From: Bacteroidota bacterium
Lineage (GTDB): Bacteria > Bacteroidota > Bacteroidia > Flavobacteriales_D > Crocinitomicaceae
NCBI GenBank assembly: GCA_006226555.1
Contig: SBGS01000232.1
Coordinates: 1 to 16,738 of the forward strand
Direction: 5' to 3'
Length of the DNA: 16,738 nt
Under the pieces are notes generated by a model. The model was given only the letters and a program-made list of their open reading frames with translations, was not told where the DNA came from and ran no database searches. Position 1 is the first letter of the stretch, and every line of letters begins with the position of its first letter. Shown piece after piece: positions 1 through 8,074 of this stretch. A program made the position numbers and the translations under genes.

Positions 1-351
1 GCTCTTACGGATCTGATCAAAGCTAAAGGCATTGAGATCGCAATAGAAACATCCGGATGTTATCCGCTTAAGGGCACCATTGACTGGTATTGTTTTTCTC
101 CTAAGAAATTCAAGGCTCCATTGGAAGAAGCGTATACGCATGCAAATGAGTTGAAAGTAGTCATCAATCACCCGTCTGATCTGGAATGGGCGGAAGGTCA
201 TGCGGCTAAGGTAAATGATAACTGTTTGCTATACCTACAACCGGAGTGGTCAAGACAGGAACGATTTTTGCCAATGATCATTGACTATGTAAAACGAAAC
301 CCAAAGTGGCAGATTTCGTTACAAACACATAAATACATGAACATTCCATAA
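1..351 (+). CDS. queE: 7-carboxy-7-deazaguanine synthase QueE (C-terminal part; 5' end outside window)
   Basis: A reading frame is open from base 1 to the TAA at 349-351 and covers the last 116 residues. QueE is a radical-SAM enzyme that converts 6-carboxytetrahydropterin to 7-carboxy-7-deazaguanine in the cytosol, on the route to preQ0 and queuosine in tRNA. The N-terminal radical-SAM cysteine cluster lies outside the window. What is visible is the late core motif 'IAIETSGCYPLKG', then 'DWYCFSPKKFKAP', 'ELKVVINHPSD', 'LQPEW', and the very typical QueE ending 'ISLQTHKYMNIP'. The part starting at the TTG at 121 is not a separate gene, because the homology continues upstream of it without a break. 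The stop is one base from the next ATG, which suggests shared transcription. The family call rests on recognised motifs and is strong even though the gene is partial. Confidence 0.9.
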   Translation, partial: ALTDLIKAKGIEIAIETSGCYPLKGTIDWYCFSPKKFKAPLEEAYTHANELKVVINHPSDLEWAEGHAAKVNDNCLLYLQPEWSRQERFLPMIIDYVKRNPKWQISLQTHKYMNIP

Positions 352-352
352 C

Positions 353-2362
353 ATGAATAAGTTTTTCATTCTGCTATTATCTTTCGCAATGGTGTCTTGC
401 TCCGTTGCTCAGCACTATTCCACAAAGAATAAGAAAGCAATCAAGCTCTTCGAAATGGGGAAGCAAGCACCGGCACTTACAATTGATCCAACCACGAACG
501 GACCAAATTTCAGATCAGGGATCGATTATATGAATAAGGCACTTGAAAAAGACCCAAACTTTTGGGAAGCACACATGTTTGCCGGAGAATTTGCTGAAAT
601 GCTTGGAGATTATCCATCCGCAATCGATCACTACAGAAAAGCTCTTGCCATAAATCCTAATCACAGCACAACCGGCAGTACCTATTTCTATCTTGCCAAC
701 CTTGAACAAGCTATAGGAGACTATGACAATGCCATGCGCAACATTGATCTTTTCGAAAGAAACCCGAATGCCAATCCGGAATTATTGGTCAAAGCAAGAC
801 AAATAAGAAGTAATTGTGAATTTGCTAAAAAGGCAATGCAAAATCCGATCGATTTCAATCCGATCAATATCGGACCTGGAATCAACACAGAAGATCCTGA
901 ATATTTCCCTACGATCACAGTTGATGGTAGAACAATTCTATTTACGCGACGAATAGCGGATGGTCGCGTTAGTGGTAACTTTAAAGAACAGGAGGATTTC
1001 TTCGTTTCTCAGCTGGGGAATAACAATATCTGGGGAAAGGCTGAACCTATGCCTGCTAATGTTAATACTGTTAACAATGAAGGAGCTCCAACAATTGCTC
1101 CAGATGGTAGAACTCTCGTATTTGTAGGTTGCCCGGACGCTTCAGGTGAATATTACGGCGAGAACAGAACGGGAAAAGGTTCATGTGATCTTTTTTTAAC
1201 TAAAAAACTAGGGAACCGATGGATGGACCCTGTGAATTTGCCGGGAAATGTGAATTCCTTCCATTGGGAGACCCAACCTTCGCTTTCCTCTGATGGTAAA
1301 ACCATGTACTTTATTCGCGGAATTCGAGGTAGAGATATGTCTAACAATGCTGACATATACGTAACCCGTTTGCAACCAAATGGTCAATGGGGAACACCTG
1401 AACGATTGCCAGATCATATTAACACACCTGAACAGGAAGAATCTGTACTGATCCATCCTGATGGAAGAACCTTGTACTTTGCTTCCAGAGGACATGTAGG
1501 AATGGGAGGATCTGACCTTTACGTTACCCGAATGGATGAAAATGGAAACTGGTCCAAACCAGAGAATCTAGGTTATCCGATAAACACAAAATTTGACGAG
1601 AATTCCCTTATGGTATCTCCCGACGGTGAGATCGCATTCTTTGCGTCCGATCGTGATGGAGGGTATGGCGATCTTGACATCTATTACTTCATTATGCCCG
1701 AACATTTGAGACCGGTCAAAACCCTTTACTTCGAGGGGATCGTTTTCGATGCTACTACCCGAAATCCAATTCCAGGTAAGTTCCAGTTGATCGATTTGGA
1801 AACAGGTAAAGAGGTGATCTACTCTGAAGCAGATAAAATCTCAGGTGAATTTATGGTTTCGCTTCCTGTGAACAGAGAATATGCCTTGAATGTATCTTAT
1901 CCCGGGTATACATTCTTTTCTCAGAACTTCAATATGAGAAACCCGGAAAACCTGGAAGCCATTCATATGGATGTACCGATGGTACCTATTGTTTCAGAGC
2001 AACCAATATTGCTCGCAAATGTTTTCTTCGACCTAAACAAATCTACCCTGAGAAAGGAATCGTTTGTCGAATTGAACAAACTTGTTGAATTTCTAGAGTC
2101 CAATCCAAAAGTCAAAATTGAAATCGGAGGACACACGGATTCGCGAGGTAGCAATAATAAGGAGTTATCAACCGCCAGAGCAAAATCTGTTTATGATTAC
2201 GTTATATCAAAAGGGATCGACGCGAGCAGGTTATCGTATAAAGGATATGGAGAAACAAAGCCGGTATACTCGGATGAATACATCAATGGCTTGAGTACGG
2301 AGAAAGAAAAAGAAGCCGCTCATCAGGCCAACAGACGTACGGAATATAAGATCGTGAAATAA
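353..2362 (+). CDS. PorE-like OmpA-family lipoprotein (TPR, PD40 propeller, CRD, OmpA C-terminal domain)
   Basis: A 669-residue envelope protein. The N-terminus has a hydrophobic segment and a lipobox-like 'MVSC' with Cys16, so an outer-membrane lipoprotein is likely; Met at -3 is slightly atypical. Residues about 50-140 look like two to three TPR helices. Residues about 180-440 hold five PD40/WD40-like beta-propeller motifs, for example 'PTIAPDGRTLVF', 'PSLSSDGKTMYF' and 'HPDGRTLYFASRG'. Residues about 458-540 look like a carboxypeptidase regulatory-like (CRD) beta-sandwich. Residues about 552-669 form an OmpA C-terminal peptidoglycan-binding domain with 'GGHTDSRGS' (Asp596) and 'ELSTARA' (Arg609). 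This order matches PorE of the type IX secretion system, which is thought to anchor the PorK/PorN ring to peptidoglycan. Bacteroidota carry several paralogues with the same order, so the exact role is inferred. The ATG lies one base after queE with no clear ribosome binding site. The stop overlaps the next ATG by one base (TAATG). Confidence 0.85.
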   Translation: MNKFFILLLSFAMVSCSVAQHYSTKNKKAIKLFEMGKQAPALTIDPTTNGPNFRSGIDYMNKALEKDPNFWEAHMFAGEFAEMLGDYPSAIDHYRKALAINPNHSTTGSTYFYLANLEQAIGDYDNAMRNIDLFERNPNANPELLVKARQIRSNCEFAKKAMQNPIDFNPINIGPGINTEDPEYFPTITVDGRTILFTRRIADGRVSGNFKEQEDFFVSQLGNNNIWGKAEPMPANVNTVNNEGAPTIAPDGRTLVFVGCPDASGEYYGENRTGKGSCDLFLTKKLGNRWMDPVNLPGNVNSFHWETQPSLSSDGKTMYFIRGIRGRDMSNNADIYVTRLQPNGQWGTPERLPDHINTPEQEESVLIHPDGRTLYFASRGHVGMGGSDLYVTRMDENGNWSKPENLGYPINTKFDENSLMVSPDGEIAFFASDRDGGYGDLDIYYFIMPEHLRPVKTLYFEGIVFDATTRNPIPGKFQLIDLETGKEVIYSEADKISGEFMVSLPVNREYALNVSYPGYTFFSQNFNMRNPENLEAIHMDVPMVPIVSEQPILLANVFFDLNKSTLRKESFVELNKLVEFLESNPKVKIEIGGHTDSRGSNNKELSTARAKSVYDYVISKGIDASRLSYKGYGETKPVYSDEYINGLSTEKEKEAAHQANRRTEYKIVK

Positions 2363-3315
2363 TGCACTTTCTAAGGCTTACCAGACCGCTTAATCTCATC
2401 ATCACAGCCATTACAATGTATGGTTTAGGATGGTATGCAGAAAGCTTTTACATCAATGGAGAAAAGTACGGAATTCGTTCATTGGATTTTTTCCTCCTGG
2501 TGATCTCTACCCTACTCATCGCAGCTGCAGGAAATGTGATCAACGACTATTTCGATGTTCGTGCAGACCGCGTAAACAAACCTGAAAAGCTCATCATTGG
2601 TGTTTATGTCAAGAGACGCTGGGCCATTATATCTCATTGGTTATTCAACGTGATCGCATTTGGAATAGCCATTTATCTCAGCTGGAAGCAACAAACTTTC
2701 TGGTACCTGTTCGTGCATCTTTTATCCATAAATCTTCTATGGGGATACTCTTCCTATTTTAAAAGAAAGCCTGCCATTGGGAATATTGTTGTCGCTGCAT
2801 TGACAGCATTAGTGCCAATTTTGGTAAGCATCTATTTTCATATTCAACCTGAACTTGCCTACAATGAGGAGTCAGGTTCATATCCATTTAATAAAACATA
2901 CACTCCGGATGTTGTTTTAATTGTCAGCGTTATACTGGCGATCTTCGCATTCATATTAAACTTAACCCGAGAAATAGTTAAGGACATTCAGGACATTCCT
3001 GGCGATCAGCTGCTACGCGCAAAAACACTTCCCATCGTTTTTGGCATCAAAACGACCAAGATCATTTGTTATCTAATTATTACGGTTACTCTTGCTTCTC
3101 TGTTCTATTTCGAAATGTACTTCACGATTTCAGATTTCAATGCACTGATCCCTATTTGGATTGCCACTGCGGCATTACTCACTGCATTGTTTATGTTGGT
3201 CTTTGCACAGGACAAACAATCCTTTAAACGTGTAGATCTCTTTATGAAACTGACAATGATCGCCGGACTATTAGCTCCTGTATATTGGAAATATTTATTC
3301 TTCACCCATGCTTGA
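2362..3315 (+). CDS. UbiA-family prenyltransferase (geranylgeranylglycerol-phosphate geranylgeranyltransferase-like)
   Basis: A 317-residue polytopic inner-membrane protein with about eight hydrophobic segments. Both aspartate-rich Mg-prenyl-diphosphate sites of the UbiA superfamily are intact. Motif 1 is 'NDYFDVRADRVNKPEK' (Asp62, Asp65, Asp69) and motif 2 is 'DIQDIPGDQ' (Asp208, Asp211, Asp215). UbiA enzymes move a prenyl chain from its diphosphate to an acceptor such as an aromatic ring, haem or a glycerol-phosphate ether lipid. Flavobacterial proteins of this type next to maf are usually annotated as geranylgeranylglycerol-phosphate geranylgeranyltransferase, but the acceptor cannot be read from the sequence. 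Length is normal. The start overlaps the upstream stop by one base, and the end overlaps the maf start by 8 bases, so translational coupling is likely. A tandem 9-base repeat (2981-2998) encodes part of motif 2 and is probably chance. Confidence 0.87.
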   Translation: MHFLRLTRPLNLIITAITMYGLGWYAESFYINGEKYGIRSLDFFLLVISTLLIAAAGNVINDYFDVRADRVNKPEKLIIGVYVKRRWAIISHWLFNVIAFGIAIYLSWKQQTFWYLFVHLLSINLLWGYSSYFKRKPAIGNIVVAALTALVPILVSIYFHIQPELAYNEESGSYPFNKTYTPDVVLIVSVILAIFAFILNLTREIVKDIQDIPGDQLLRAKTLPIVFGIKTTKIICYLIITVTLASLFYFEMYFTISDFNALIPIWIATAALLTALFMLVFAQDKQSFKRVDLFMKLTMIAGLLAPVYWKYLFFTHA

Positions 3316-3874
3316 TAAATTAGTACTTGCATCAAAATCACCTCGAAGACAAGAACTGATAAAAGCACTTGGTTATCAGGTAGAGATCAGAACAATTGAG
3401 GTAGAAGAAACATATCCAAGCTCAATTGCTTTAATTGAAGTTCCTGAATTTCTTGCGATCAAAAAAAGTAAACCTCTTCAGGAAACGGTTCAGAAAGGAG
3501 AACTGCTCATTACCTCTGATACCATTGTGTTGCTCAACAACGCTATTCTTGGAAAACCTGCAGATAGAGAGAGTGCTATTCAGATGTTGTCAGACTTAAG
3601 TGGACAAGAACATACTGTCATTACCGGTGTTTCGCTTTATTCCCTGGAAAAACATGTTGTTTTTTCTTCTCACACAAAAGTTTATTTCGACGATCTAACG
3701 AGGTCTGAAATTGAACATTATGTTGACACCTACTCCCCTATGGACAAAGCAGGCAGCTATGGCATCCAGGAATGGATCGGACTTATTGGTATTAAAAAGA
3801 TCGATGGATGCTACTACAACGTAATGGGTCTTCCGGTTCACGATATTTACAGGAAGATCAGGGAAGAATTTTAA
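3308..3874 (+). CDS. maf: Maf-family nucleoside triphosphate pyrophosphatase
   Basis: A 188-residue cytosolic protein of normal Maf length. It has the N-terminal signature 'LASKSPRRQELIKALG' (residues 7-22), the catalytic-site stretch 'ITSDTIVLLNNAILGKP' with Asp71, and 'SPMDKAGSYGIQEWIG' (143-158). The 'DKAGxYGIQ' form resembles the YhdE subgroup, which hydrolyses dTTP, UTP and modified pyrimidine nucleotides, rather than the m7GTP-specific YceF subgroup. Maf proteins remove non-canonical nucleotides and in some bacteria affect septum formation. The ATG at 3308 lies inside the end of the upstream prenyltransferase, and the signature starts at residue 7, which supports this start. The stop codon shares TTAA with the opposing DUF389 gene, so there is no room for a terminator between them. 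The family is certain; the substrate is inferred. Confidence 0.93.
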   Translation: MLDKLVLASKSPRRQELIKALGYQVEIRTIEVEETYPSSIALIEVPEFLAIKKSKPLQETVQKGELLITSDTIVLLNNAILGKPADRESAIQMLSDLSGQEHTVITGVSLYSLEKHVVFSSHTKVYFDDLTRSEIEHYVDTYSPMDKAGSYGIQEWIGLIGIKKIDGCYYNVMGLPVHDIYRKIREEF

Positions 3875-5196
3875 AAGCGAACTTCGATCTCAGTCCCGGG
3901 AAGTCGTTTTTTCAACCACCCTTTGATCTTTATTTTATCCGATTCCTGAAGCGTTGAATCAGCTTCAAACAGAATAATCTGTTTTGGTTTTGATTGATCC
4001 AAGCTATCCGAGAACAAAACTGACCTTGCATAAACACAGGAATACACTTCAGGGAAAAGTGGCTTGATCTCAGATAACAATTGTTCACCAATACCTGAAA
4101 GTTTATTTAGACTATCCAGTTGTTTATCCTTTACGCTTAGCACACTCTTCAGGGATTCAACGTCATTCTTTAATTTATCCACTTGATTAGTAGCATTGTT
4201 GACATAAGAATAATCATCTGTTCTCAACCCTTGAATGACGGACAGTTTAAAGTCTTTCATCCCAATATCTTCAGCCTTTTCCTCTAATCTTTTGATCGAA
4301 AGGCTATCAAGTTTATTACCACCATACACAAGATCGATCTCATGATGAGTAGGGTCAATTTCGTATTTCAACAAATAATTACCCTCCCACTCGTATACCT
4401 TTTGAATAAACTGATTCGCCAATTGGTTGAATTTTTCCTTCTTCACCAATGTATACCCTAAATATAAACTGGGTAAAACTGTCAGGGATATCACAACCGC
4501 TATTGCGATATTTTTATTCTTGATCTCTCGCGTTAGTAAATGGGTTGAACGCGGGAATTTTAGAACCTGTGTTACAACCATTGCCGAAAGTGCAATGAAA
4601 ACCGAGTTAATAATGAACAAATAAAGAGCACCAAAGAAGTACGCCCAATTTCCAATCGCTAATCCATAACCTGCTGTACAAAGAGGTGGCATCAAGGCCG
4701 TAGCGATAGCAACCCCTGGAATTACATTTCCCTTGTTTTTACTTGTCAACGCAACAACACCGGCCAAACCACCGAATGTTGCGATCAAAACGTCGTATAT
4801 CGTTGGACTTGTTCTCGCAAGCAACTCAGAATATTCGGTACGAATTGGTGATAACGAAAAGTACAGAAAAGAGGTTAAAAGAGATGCCGAGACAGCATAC
4901 CCCAGATTCTTCAATGACCTTCGGAACATTAAAAAATCATACGTAGCAACACTAAAACCAACTCCTGTAATTGGTCCCATTAAAGGCGAGATCAACATGG
5001 CACCTATGATAACCGCCGTCGAATTCATATTGAGTCCAACACTGGCAACCAAGATCGCAAAGATCAGGATCCAGGCATTTGTACCCCTGAACTCTACACC
5101 TTTGTTAATCGCATCTTTTACTTGCGCATGATCTTCGACCTCATGATGAAGCCTTAAAAAATCGATCAAAGATGATATGAACCGATTGTTCTCCAT
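3871..5196 (-). CDS. DUF389 integral membrane protein with long soluble C-terminal extension
   Basis: A 441-residue protein. Residues about 40-250 are strongly hydrophobic with six to seven membrane segments and carry the DUF389 hallmarks 'GAMLISPLMGPITGVGF' (65-81) and 'IATALMPPLCTAGYGLAIG' (164-182). These two look like related Pro-rich re-entrant motifs. The family has no settled function; a transport or channel role is often guessed. Residues about 257-441 are soluble. They include a possible coiled coil (about 333-368, 'VDKLKNDVESLK') and a final alpha/beta segment with 'IILFEADSTLQ' and 'GTEIEVRF' that loosely recalls half of an OmpA- or BON-like fold; that comparison is weak. The start is three bases after the argS stop (TAA TAA ATG), so the gene is very probably the last of an arginase-argS operon. 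Its stop overlaps maf tail to tail. The DUF389 assignment is solid; the function is unknown. Confidence 0.88.
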   Translation of the reverse strand: MENNRFISSLIDFLRLHHEVEDHAQVKDAINKGVEFRGTNAWILIFAILVASVGLNMNSTAVIIGAMLISPLMGPITGVGFSVATYDFLMFRRSLKNLGYAVSASLLTSFLYFSLSPIRTEYSELLARTSPTIYDVLIATFGGLAGVVALTSKNKGNVIPGVAIATALMPPLCTAGYGLAIGNWAYFFGALYLFIINSVFIALSAMVVTQVLKFPRSTHLLTREIKNKNIAIAVVISLTVLPSLYLGYTLVKKEKFNQLANQFIQKVYEWEGNYLLKYEIDPTHHEIDLVYGGNKLDSLSIKRLEEKAEDIGMKDFKLSVIQGLRTDDYSYVNNATNQVDKLKNDVESLKSVLSVKDKQLDSLNKLSGIGEQLLSEIKPLFPEVYSCVYARSVLFSDSLDQSKPKQIILFEADSTLQESDKIKIKGWLKKRLPGTEIEVRF

Positions 5197-5199
5197 TTA

Positions 5200-7098
5200 T
5201 TACATTCTATTCGGAACTGAAATTCCGATCAATTTCATAGCTGTATTGATGGTTTTACCAACATTTTTACTCAGATGTAACCTGAATGAGCGTAACTGCT
5301 CATCTTCCTCAGACAAGATCTGAATACTTTGATAGAACCCGTTGTATAATTTAACCAATTCAAATGAATAGTTAGCGATGAGCGCCGGCGAATACATCTT
5401 ACCTGCCTCTTCGATCACCTCAGGAAATGCACTCAAATGTTTGATCAGCTCCTGCTCTTGCTCATTAATAACGACGGTGTTAAAAGAACCTATATCACCA
5501 GCTTTGCTCAACAAAGATTGGATACGGGCATGTGCATACTGAATAAATGGTCCTGTATTTCCGTTTAGTTCAATCGATTCCTCCGGATTAAACATCATTC
5601 GTTTTTTAGGATCAACCTTCAGTAAGTAATATTTCAACCCTCCTAAACCGATCATTTTATAAAGTGCTTCACGCTCTTCCTCGGTCATTCCTTCAATATG
5701 ACCACGTTCTTCTGTCATCACTCTCGCCTTGTCGATCACTTCAAGCATCAGATCGTCGGCATCTACAACAGTTCCTTCTCGACTTTTCATCTTTCCGGTT
5801 GGTAAATCAACCATTCCATAAGATAAATGATAGCAATTATCTGCCCACGTGTACCCTAATTTCTTAAGGATCAGAAAAAGTACTTTGAAATGATAGTCCT
5901 GCTCATTACCCACCGTATAAATGATCCCATCCAGATCTGGAAAATCTTTATAACGATCAATAGCGGTTCCGATATCCTGAGTCATGTATACAGCAGTTCC
6001 GTCAGATCTTAGAACCAGTTTTTCATCCAATCCATCCGAAGTCAGATCTATCCAAACAGATCCATCTTCTCTTTGGTAGAAAACTCCTTTCTTCAATCCT
6101 TCCATCACAACATCCTTACCCAATAAGAAAGTGTCGGATTCGTAATAAAGCTTGTCAAAATCCACCCCCATCAACTCATACGTTTGATCAAAGCCTTTGT
6201 ATACCCAACCATTCATGGTTGTCCAAAGCTGATAAACTGCAGGATCTCGCGCTTCCCATTTGATCAACATATCTTTTGCTGCCTTAAGAATCTCCGTTTG
6301 ATTCTTAGCCAGATCCTTAATCTTGTCATCCAGACCAGCTATTGCCTTAGGATCTTCCTTTCCTTCCTTTGCGGCAGAAAGTCGCTTGAACTCATTTTCT
6401 ACATCGGTTGAAACAGAAGAAAAATCACCTGATTCCCACGCTGAAATAAATTCCTTTGCCTGCTGATTGAAATGCTTATCAAACTCAACATAATATTTAC
6501 CTACAAGTTTATCTCCCTTTAAACCTGTGTTTGACGGCGTTTCTCTCTCCCCTCGTTCATTTAAGGGTGAATAACGTTCCCAAGCCAACATACTTTTGCA
6601 TATGTGAATCCCTCTATCATTGATGATCTGAGTTTTCACCACTTTATGACCGTTCGCTTTTAAGATCTCTGCAACGGAATACCCAAGAAAAATATTTCTA
6701 AGATGTCCGAGATGAAGTGGTTTATTCGTATTTGGCGAAGAATACTCCACCATGATCGTAGGTTTGGAATCAGCTTCCTGCAAACCAAATCGCTCATTCT
6801 GATCGATAGATCTCAGCTGATCCACCCAATATTCCGGTGCGATCTCAAGATTAAGAAATCCATTCACAACATTGAATCCGGAAATATGTTCAACTTTATT
6901 GTGCAGGAAATCACCAATTTTTTGAGCAGCCTCAGCAGGCGAACACTTCATTAACTTCACAAATGGAAATGTCACCAGTGTGATGTCTCCCTTAAATTCC
7001 TTTTTTGTTTTCTGGAACTGAACTGAATTTTCATTTACAGCTTGGCCAAACAGCTCCGTAGCATTATCTAATAGTACTTTGGTAAGTAATTTTTCCAT
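5200..7098 (-). CDS. argS: Arginyl-tRNA synthetase (class I)
   Basis: A 632-residue cytosolic enzyme that charges tRNA-Arg. The N-terminal additional domain (about 1-105) is followed by the class I catalytic domain with 'SSPNTNKPLHLGHLRN', where HLGH is at 129-132, then 'NDRGIHICKS' (160-169). The KMSKS-equivalent is 'KMKSREGTVVDADDL' (436-450), and the DALR anticodon-binding domain begins near 'GPFIQYAHARIQSLL'. Compared with Bacteroidota ArgRS sequences as I remember them (about 590-600 residues), there is an extra charged stretch at about residues 217-265, between 'YVEFDKHF' and 'DMLIKWEARDPAV'. It is in frame and the motifs on both sides are intact, so it looks like an insertion and not an error. 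The gene starts two bases after the arginase stop and ends with tandem TAA stops just before the DUF389 gene. It is probably transcribed from the arginase promoter. Confidence 0.96.
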   Translation of the reverse strand: MEKLLTKVLLDNATELFGQAVNENSVQFQKTKKEFKGDITLVTFPFVKLMKCSPAEAAQKIGDFLHNKVEHISGFNVVNGFLNLEIAPEYWVDQLRSIDQNERFGLQEADSKPTIMVEYSSPNTNKPLHLGHLRNIFLGYSVAEILKANGHKVVKTQIINDRGIHICKSMLAWERYSPLNERGERETPSNTGLKGDKLVGKYYVEFDKHFNQQAKEFISAWESGDFSSVSTDVENEFKRLSAAKEGKEDPKAIAGLDDKIKDLAKNQTEILKAAKDMLIKWEARDPAVYQLWTTMNGWVYKGFDQTYELMGVDFDKLYYESDTFLLGKDVVMEGLKKGVFYQREDGSVWIDLTSDGLDEKLVLRSDGTAVYMTQDIGTAIDRYKDFPDLDGIIYTVGNEQDYHFKVLFLILKKLGYTWADNCYHLSYGMVDLPTGKMKSREGTVVDADDLMLEVIDKARVMTEERGHIEGMTEEEREALYKMIGLGGLKYYLLKVDPKKRMMFNPEESIELNGNTGPFIQYAHARIQSLLSKAGDIGSFNTVVINEQEQELIKHLSAFPEVIEEAGKMYSPALIANYSFELVKLYNGFYQSIQILSEEDEQLRSFRLHLSKNVGKTINTAMKLIGISVPNRM

Positions 7099-7100
7099 TA

Positions 7101-8057
7101 TTACAATTCATTCATTACCGAAACGACAGACTCAATAAGGTCATGAGCAGTTTCAGCCATTTTGTTCACTTTTTCATCCAAACAAGGATTCACTTCAACT
7201 ACTTCCAGGGCGATCAGCTTTGGAGAGCGGCTAAACGCTGTAAGGAGTTCGCGGGCTTCGTTGACACTTAATCCTTTCGGAACCGGCGTACCTGTCCCGT
7301 GGGAAGTCTCTTCCGGATCCATTGAATCAACATCGAATGAAACATAGATGAGATCGCAACTCGACAATCTGTCCAAACATTGTTGTGCGATCTGTTTTGC
7401 TCCATTGGTATTCACTTCACTTACCGTGAAGTTTTTGATGCCGTGTCGTTCCATCAAAGCATCCTCTTCCGGCTCTGTGTCTCGCACACCTATAAAAATA
7501 AGGTCTTCAGGTAATACCTTCGCACCCTTTACTCCGACATTTTTTAATCCTTCCCAAAGTGCAACTACATCTTCAGCAATGTCGTTTCTCCTACATTCCA
7601 GATTATCCTCACCAAGTGCAGTTGACAAAGGCATTCCGTGCATATTTCCAGACGGTGTCGTGTATGGCGTGTGCAGATCACCGTGGGCATCTATCCAAAT
7701 AACTCCAAGTCTTTTTTCCGGAAAGGCAGCTTTAATACCTGCAATTGTCCCACCCGCAGAACCATGATCACCAGCAAGAATAATAGGAAACCTGTTTTCT
7801 TTATAAACCTTATTCAAGGTATTCGAAACCTCATGAAATACCGAAAGTAATCCTTCAATCTTCTTGGCGTGTGGATACTTTACAGGAAGATCCAATCTGT
7901 AATTTTCATCTTTGATCCAAAGGAGATCATTTACGCCAAATAGCTCAGACCCTTTCTTGCGTGCTGCAGCGATTATGGCTTCAGGACCTAAAGACGCTCC
8001 CCTTGTTCCTGCCGTGATTTCCGATTTATTAACTAAAAATGTGATGTTGCGATTCAT
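7101..8057 (-). CDS. Arginase (arginase/ureohydrolase family)
   Basis: A 318-residue binuclear manganese enzyme that hydrolyses L-arginine to ornithine and urea. All expected metal ligands are visible: His98 in 'AGDHGSAGG', Asp123, His125 and Asp127 in 'WIDAHGDLHTPYTT', Asp242 and Asp244 in 'SFDVDSMDPEE', plus His140 in 'SGNMHGMPLS' (substrate region) and Glu288 in 'EVVEVNP'. The arginase-type 'DAHGDxxTPxTxPSGNxHGMP' pattern favours arginase over agmatinase or formimidoylglutamase, although no assay could be inferred from sequence. The usual GGDHS is AGDHGS here, with the histidine ligand kept. The gene is first in an apparent operon with argS (2-base gap) and DUF389. A TATTTTTG (-7-like) element and a 7-base inverted repeat lie just upstream. 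The start is the first ATG and gives a normal N-terminus. Confidence 0.9.
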   Translation of the reverse strand: MNRNITFLVNKSEITAGTRGASLGPEAIIAAARKKGSELFGVNDLLWIKDENYRLDLPVKYPHAKKIEGLLSVFHEVSNTLNKVYKENRFPIILAGDHGSAGGTIAGIKAAFPEKRLGVIWIDAHGDLHTPYTTPSGNMHGMPLSTALGEDNLECRRNDIAEDVVALWEGLKNVGVKGAKVLPEDLIFIGVRDTEPEEDALMERHGIKNFTVSEVNTNGAKQIAQQCLDRLSSCDLIYVSFDVDSMDPEETSHGTGTPVPKGLSVNEARELLTAFSRSPKLIALEVVEVNPCLDEKVNKMAETAHDLIESVVSVMNEL

Positions 8058-8074
8058 AGAAAATTCTTTGAAAC

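Noticed and set aside
1208..1495. Minus-strand open frame of 95 codons
   Set aside because: It lies wholly inside the propeller-coding part of the PorE-like gene and has no recognisable protein features.
2981..2998. Tandem 9-base repeat AGGACATTC x2
   Set aside because: It is explained by the Asp-Ile-x-Asp-Ile pattern of the prenyltransferase motif; a single duplication of nine bases is not a mobile or repeat element.
4733..5131. Plus-strand open frame of 132 codons
   Set aside because: It is antisense to the DUF389 membrane domain; its composition is the mirror of that gene.
7348..7767. Plus-strand open frame of 139 codons
   Set aside because: It is antisense to arginase, whose metal ligands are all intact in the opposite frame.
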